DNA of 64,000 nucleotides from Bradyrhizobium agreste (GTDB taxonomy: Bacteria > Pseudomonadota > Alphaproteobacteria > Rhizobiales > Xanthobacteraceae), in contig NZ_JACCHP010000002.1 in assembly GCF_016031625.1 (NCBI RefSeq), positions 310,001 to 374,000 of the forward strand, read 5' to 3'. Shown one piece after another: positions 60,885 to 64,000 of this stretch. Each line of letters begins with the position of its first letter. The stretch's first letter is position 1. The notes beneath the pieces are model-generated. The model had not been told where the DNA came from, did no database searches, and worked only from the letters and a program-made list of their open reading frames with translations. The position numbers and the translations under genes are program-made.

Positions 60885-62246
60885 GTGAATGCTTCCATCT
60901 CCGCGATTCTGCCCCGCGGCAAAGGTCACCAGTTCGTCTTGTATGGCGACTCCTGTTCGGGCGTGCCGGGCGCATTGCACGAAAAGACCTTCGCCTCGGT
61001 CAATGCCGTTGTTCAACGCCTTGAACCACAGCCTGAATTCATCCTCTTTCCAGGCGATGAAATCATTGGCCTGACTCCGGATGCCGACGCTCTGCGCGCG
61101 CAGTGGCGACATTGGCTCGATGCGGAGATGGCGTGGCTTGATCGTGCAGCTATCCCCATCTGGCACACCACCGGCAATCACACGACCTACGACCTGACGA
61201 GCGAGGCGGTGTTCCGCACCCTGCTCGACTTGCCGAAGAACGGACCGCAAGGGCAAGCCGGTCTCTCCTACTTCGTGCGGCGGGACGACCTTTTGATGGT
61301 CTTCGTCAACACGCTATGGAGCGGTCTCGGCGGCGAGGGACATGTCGAGATCGACTGGCTGGAAGCAACGCTGAGAGCTCATGGCGATGCCCGACACAAG
61401 CTCGTCCTCGGCCATCACCCGGTGTTTCCCGTCAATGGCTTTACCGGCACTTATCAGCGCGAGATCGGCCACGAATACGCTCGTCCGTTCTGGGACGTTC
61501 TTGTCAGCGAAAACGTGCTTGCCTACCTCTGCAGCCACATCCTTGCTTTCGATGTGCAGGCGCACCGCGGCGTGCTGCAAATCTGTACGGCAGGCGCGGG
61601 AACGGCCCACAGAATGCCTGAAGGCATCGAATATCTGCATTGCGTGCAGGCCGCGCTCGACGACCAAGGCCTGCGTTATCAGGTCCTCGATATCGACGGC
61701 ACGGTGAGGGAGAGGATGGAATGGCCTCTGCCCGATCCCGATCCCACCCAGTGGAGACACCTTCCGCTCGGAGCGGCCGAAGCGATGTTCACTGGCCGGG
61801 TGCAGAGCGGATGTCGGATCGAGCTGCGGCTGACGGGGCAGACCGCCACGGCCGATGTCGCATCGGCGCAGACGATCCTGACGGCTTTCGCGCCAGGCTC
61901 GATCGCACCGTTCTGGTTGGGCCTTCGGGGGCCGAAGCAGACCCTGACAGCTATCGTCGGGCGCGATCCCGGCCGCAGCCCATCCTATTGGTTTGGGCCT
62001 GACCTGCCAGCAGGTGAGCGTTTCGACATCCACGTCCTGATCTATCCGGATATGGGTCCCGGCGGCCTGCTCTATCGCCACCACAACACTCCGCGTTGGT
62101 CGTCCTTCAACTCAGCGACCGCGCGAGGATTGGAGCTGCTCTCCTGGCCCCGGCATTGGGCCATCGGTTATGGACAAGGCGGCTGTGAAGACCGTCCGTT
62201 CAGAGGTGCCGCGCTGAATTTTCAAGTCGCGCAAACAGGGCCCTGA
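60885..62246 (+). CDS. Calcineurin-like metallophosphoesterase
   Basis: A 453-residue protein. The N-terminal half has the two-metal phosphoesterase motifs: YGDSCSG, FPGDEI, HTTGNHTTYDL and LGHHPVFPV, and a later SHILAFD in place of the usual GHxH. The C-terminal 170 residues form an extra beta-rich domain of unknown kind. The start is a GTG at 60885 after AAGGT. It has no signal peptide. Substrate unknown; the loss of GHxH weakens the case for a standard active site. Confidence 0.75.
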   Translation: MNASISAILPRGKGHQFVLYGDSCSGVPGALHEKTFASVNAVVQRLEPQPEFILFPGDEIIGLTPDADALRAQWRHWLDAEMAWLDRAAIPIWHTTGNHTTYDLTSEAVFRTLLDLPKNGPQGQAGLSYFVRRDDLLMVFVNTLWSGLGGEGHVEIDWLEATLRAHGDARHKLVLGHHPVFPVNGFTGTYQREIGHEYARPFWDVLVSENVLAYLCSHILAFDVQAHRGVLQICTAGAGTAHRMPEGIEYLHCVQAALDDQGLRYQVLDIDGTVRERMEWPLPDPDPTQWRHLPLGAAEAMFTGRVQSGCRIELRLTGQTATADVASAQTILTAFAPGSIAPFWLGLRGPKQTLTAIVGRDPGRSPSYWFGPDLPAGERFDIHVLIYPDMGPGGLLYRHHNTPRWSSFNSATARGLELLSWPRHWAIGYGQGGCEDRPFRGAALNFQVAQTGP

Positions 62247-62301
62247 TGATCGAATGAGCGCGACGGTGCTGCGGTGACCAGAGTTGCGGCGTGCCAGCCC
62301 T

Positions 62302-63126
62302 TCAGGACGACAGGCCCGTCAGCTCCAGGCTGAGGGCACGCAGGCGCTTGCGCGCGTCGGCATCATAGGCCTGCGGATTGGCGCGCGCCTCGTTCATGCC
62401 ATTGAAGAACAGGCCGCTCTTGTCAGCGACATCGTCGCCCTCGACGAGGTGGAGGATCGCCGCACCGCCTTGCTCCACCGTCGAGATCGGCGTGACGCCG
62501 CCGGCACGCACCATCGTGGTGTTCATGTAGGTCGCGGGATGCAGCGCGTTGACCGTGACACCGGCGCCTCTCAGCTCGTCCGCGAAATCGATGGTGAACA
62601 TGATCTGAGAAAGCTTGCTCTGTGCATAGGCACGCGAACCGCTGTTACCTTTCGTGATCATGACATCATCGAAATCGATCGGATGCTGACCGAGCGAAGC
62701 GACATTGACGATACGCGACGGCGCCGCGGCCTTGAGCAGCGGCAGCAACAGATGGGCCAGCAGGAAACCGGAGAGATAATTCACGGCAAAGCGCAACTCG
62801 TGACCGTCGGCGGTGACTTGTCGCTGCGGCCCATCGTTCTGCGAGCCGATGCCGGCATTGCTGACGAGGACGTCGAGACGCTGGTGATCGCGTTTCACGG
62901 CTTCGGCTAGCGCGCGCGTGTCCGACATCGACGACAGATCGGCCTGGTAGAAGGTCGGCGCGGCACCGCCGGCTTTGGCGATCTCGTCGCTCAACACCTT
63001 CGCACGCGCTGCATCGCGGCCATGAATCAGGACCTTTGCACCGTCTTCAGCCAGCCGGCGCGCGACATAACGGCCGACGCCGTCGGTCGAGCCGGTTACC
63101 AGGATCGTCTTGCCATTCATCTTCAT
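62302..63126 (-). CDS. Short-chain dehydrogenase/reductase
   Basis: A 274-residue SDR. The nucleotide motif is TGSTDGVGRYVA, NAG lies in LVSNAGIGSQ, and the catalytic Tyr-x3-Lys is in SRAYAQSKLSQ. It resembles the retinol-dehydrogenase-like group (WW-domain oxidoreductase type) and may reduce a range of carbonyls. GGAGGG lies before the ATG at 63126. It is divergent from the small membrane-protein gene. Confidence 0.87.
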   Translation of the reverse strand: MKMNGKTILVTGSTDGVGRYVARRLAEDGAKVLIHGRDAARAKVLSDEIAKAGGAAPTFYQADLSSMSDTRALAEAVKRDHQRLDVLVSNAGIGSQNDGPQRQVTADGHELRFAVNYLSGFLLAHLLLPLLKAAAPSRIVNVASLGQHPIDFDDVMITKGNSGSRAYAQSKLSQIMFTIDFADELRGAGVTVNALHPATYMNTTMVRAGGVTPISTVEQGGAAILHLVEGDDVADKSGLFFNGMNEARANPQAYDADARKRLRALSLELTGLSS

Positions 63127-63226
63127 CGTGCGCCCTCCGACTGCGGCCCTGCGCCACATCCGCGGCGAGAGATCATGCAGTATTCTGTGGCCGTGCGGCA
63201 TGCTCCACGAGAGGAGCCGTTCTGCA

Positions 63227-63520
63227 ATGTTGACACTGTTTGGTCTTCTCACCGCCCTGCCCGCGGTGCTGGCGCTCCACCTGCTCGAGCCGGAGCTGGT
63301 GCTGCCGGGGTTCAGTGTTTTGCTCTTTGTCGAGGCCGGCTTCGCCGTCATCGCGGCGCGCTTGATTCATCTGCCGGACAATTCGGACGATATCACGCTG
63401 TGGGACCTCGCGGGCGGCTTCACCCTGATCGGATGCGCCGCCGCGATGTTCGGCGAGCCGGATCAAGCCGCCCTGCTTCTGACCGAGCAAGGCGGCCTGC
63501 GGCCGTCGTCGCGGCCGTAA
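63227..63520 (+). CDS. Small membrane protein (97 aa)
   Basis: Begins MLTLFGLLTALPAVLALHLLEP after GAGGAG, with three likely helices (about 1-18, 26-46 and 58-75). A polar C-terminal end reads QAALLLTEQGGLRPSSRP. No family is recognised. The frame extends 39 codons upstream without protein-like sequence. It ends 16 bases from the convergent RraA-family gene. Confidence 0.68.
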   Translation: MLTLFGLLTALPAVLALHLLEPELVLPGFSVLLFVEAGFAVIAARLIHLPDNSDDITLWDLAGGFTLIGCAAAMFGEPDQAALLLTEQGGLRPSSRP

Positions 63521-63536
63521 ATTGCCCAAGCAGCCG

Positions 63537-64000
63537 TCAATGGATCTCCGCCGACCGCTTCAGCGCGGCCTTCAGCTTTTCCAGCGAGAAGTCGGGGCTG
63601 CGCGCGATCTCCAGGATCGGCGTCTCGCGGCGGCCGCAGAGCTCGGCGGCCTCCGGCAGCTTTGCGGCCAGGTCGAGCGGGATCACGATGGCGCCATGCC
63701 GGTCGGCATGGATGAGATCGTCCGACTTCACGGTCATGCCGGCGACGCGCACCTCGCCGCCGAAGCTTTCCGCGTGCACCCAGGCGTGCGACGGACCGAT
63801 CGAGCCGGCCAGCGCCTGGAAGCCGGGCGCCCATTGCGGAATGTCGCGGATCGAGCCGTCGGTGATGACGCCGAGGCAGCCGAGCGCCTTGTGCACGTTG
63901 CTCTGCACCTCGCCCCAGAACGCGCCATAGCCCACGTCGGGTCCGTCGATGTCCTGGATCACCGAGATGCGCGGGCCATGGCCGGTGCCGACATATTCGT
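63537..64000 (-). CDS. RraA-family protein, 5'-truncated at the window edge
   Basis: The C-terminal 150 or so residues of an RraA-fold protein. Visible features are GVITDGSIRDIPQW, where the Arg-Asp pair matches the metal and pyruvate site of class II aldolases, and HADRHGAIVIPLDLA. The frame stays open to base 64000, so the start is outside. It is probably a hydroxy-acid aldolase or decarboxylase and is distinct from the LigK homologue at 13 kb. The older name, dimethylmenaquinone methyltransferase, is a misnomer. Confidence 0.85.
   Translation of the reverse strand, partial: EYVGTGHGPRISVIQDIDGPDVGYGAFWGEVQSNVHKALGCLGVITDGSIRDIPQWAPGFQALAGSIGPSHAWVHAESFGGEVRVAGMTVKSDDLIHADRHGAIVIPLDLAAKLPEAAELCGRRETPILEIARSPDFSLEKLKAALKRSAEIH

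Overview
The window is GC-rich, densely coded, typical alphaproteobacterial chromosome. It most likely comes from Bradyrhizobium or a close relative. The reasons are the very-long-chain fatty acid lipid A operon (acpXL type), PomB-like MotAB, the many catabolic and ABC-uptake genes, and at least five kinds of long palindromic intergenic repeat of the sort common in Bradyrhizobium. I saw no rRNA, tRNA, CRISPR, insertion sequence or prophage.

Layout. 1-3.0 kb: the 3' end of an RND efflux pump, two tiny overlapping genes and two conserved hypotheticals. 3.1-10.6 kb: lytic transglycosylase, Baeyer-Villiger-type monooxygenase, acyl-CoA synthetase, amino-acid binding protein, SnoaL-like protein and a cytosine-deaminase-like amidohydrolase. 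11.2-16.1 kb: a TetR-led operon for the lower end of extradiol protocatechuate/gallate catabolism (LigI, GalB and LigK homologues plus a dihydroxyphthalate-decarboxylase-like protein and a dehydrogenase). 16.3-21.1 kb: MscS channel, DUF763 protein, and an operon of a CBS protein and five very small hydrophilic proteins with possible general-stress (EcfG-type) promoters. 21.1-22.8 kb: a P450 and a small helical protein.

22.9-37.6 kb is the most interesting part: an apparent nicotinate (or related N-heterocycle) catabolic island of the reductive type. It encodes a molybdenum hydroxylase (2Fe-2S subunit plus Mo/tri-haem cytochrome subunit), a 6-hydroxynicotinate-reductase-like Fe-S protein, an enamidase-like amidohydrolase and a ferredoxin-NADP reductase. 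It also encodes a branched-chain-type ABC importer, a MarR regulator, and two co-transcribed genes of unknown role (AA_synth family and UPF0280). Three intergenic regions of the island carry the same 16-bp palindrome, which I take to be the MarR operator. So hydroxylase, reductase operon, enamidase and reductase partner probably form one regulon.

37.8-38.8 kb: an extradiol dioxygenase whose promoter-operator is nearly the same as that of the TetR operon 22 kb away, suggesting a split regulon that brackets the nicotinate island. 39-46.9 kb: HerA-like ATPase, AhpD-like protein, MgtC, P-type ATPase with a small membrane partner, ParB-like protein and small proteins. 47.1-51.3 kb: acpXL-fabZXL-fabF2XL-fabF1XL-lpxXL for the lipid A very-long-chain acyl group; FabF2XL has no cysteine at all and looks like a non-catalytic partner. 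51.4-64 kb: DUF433/DUF5615 toxin-antitoxin pair, PotF-like binding protein, aminotransferase, rhodanese, two Kup potassium transporters, MotB/MotA, metallophosphoesterase, SDR, small membrane protein and the end of an RraA-family gene.
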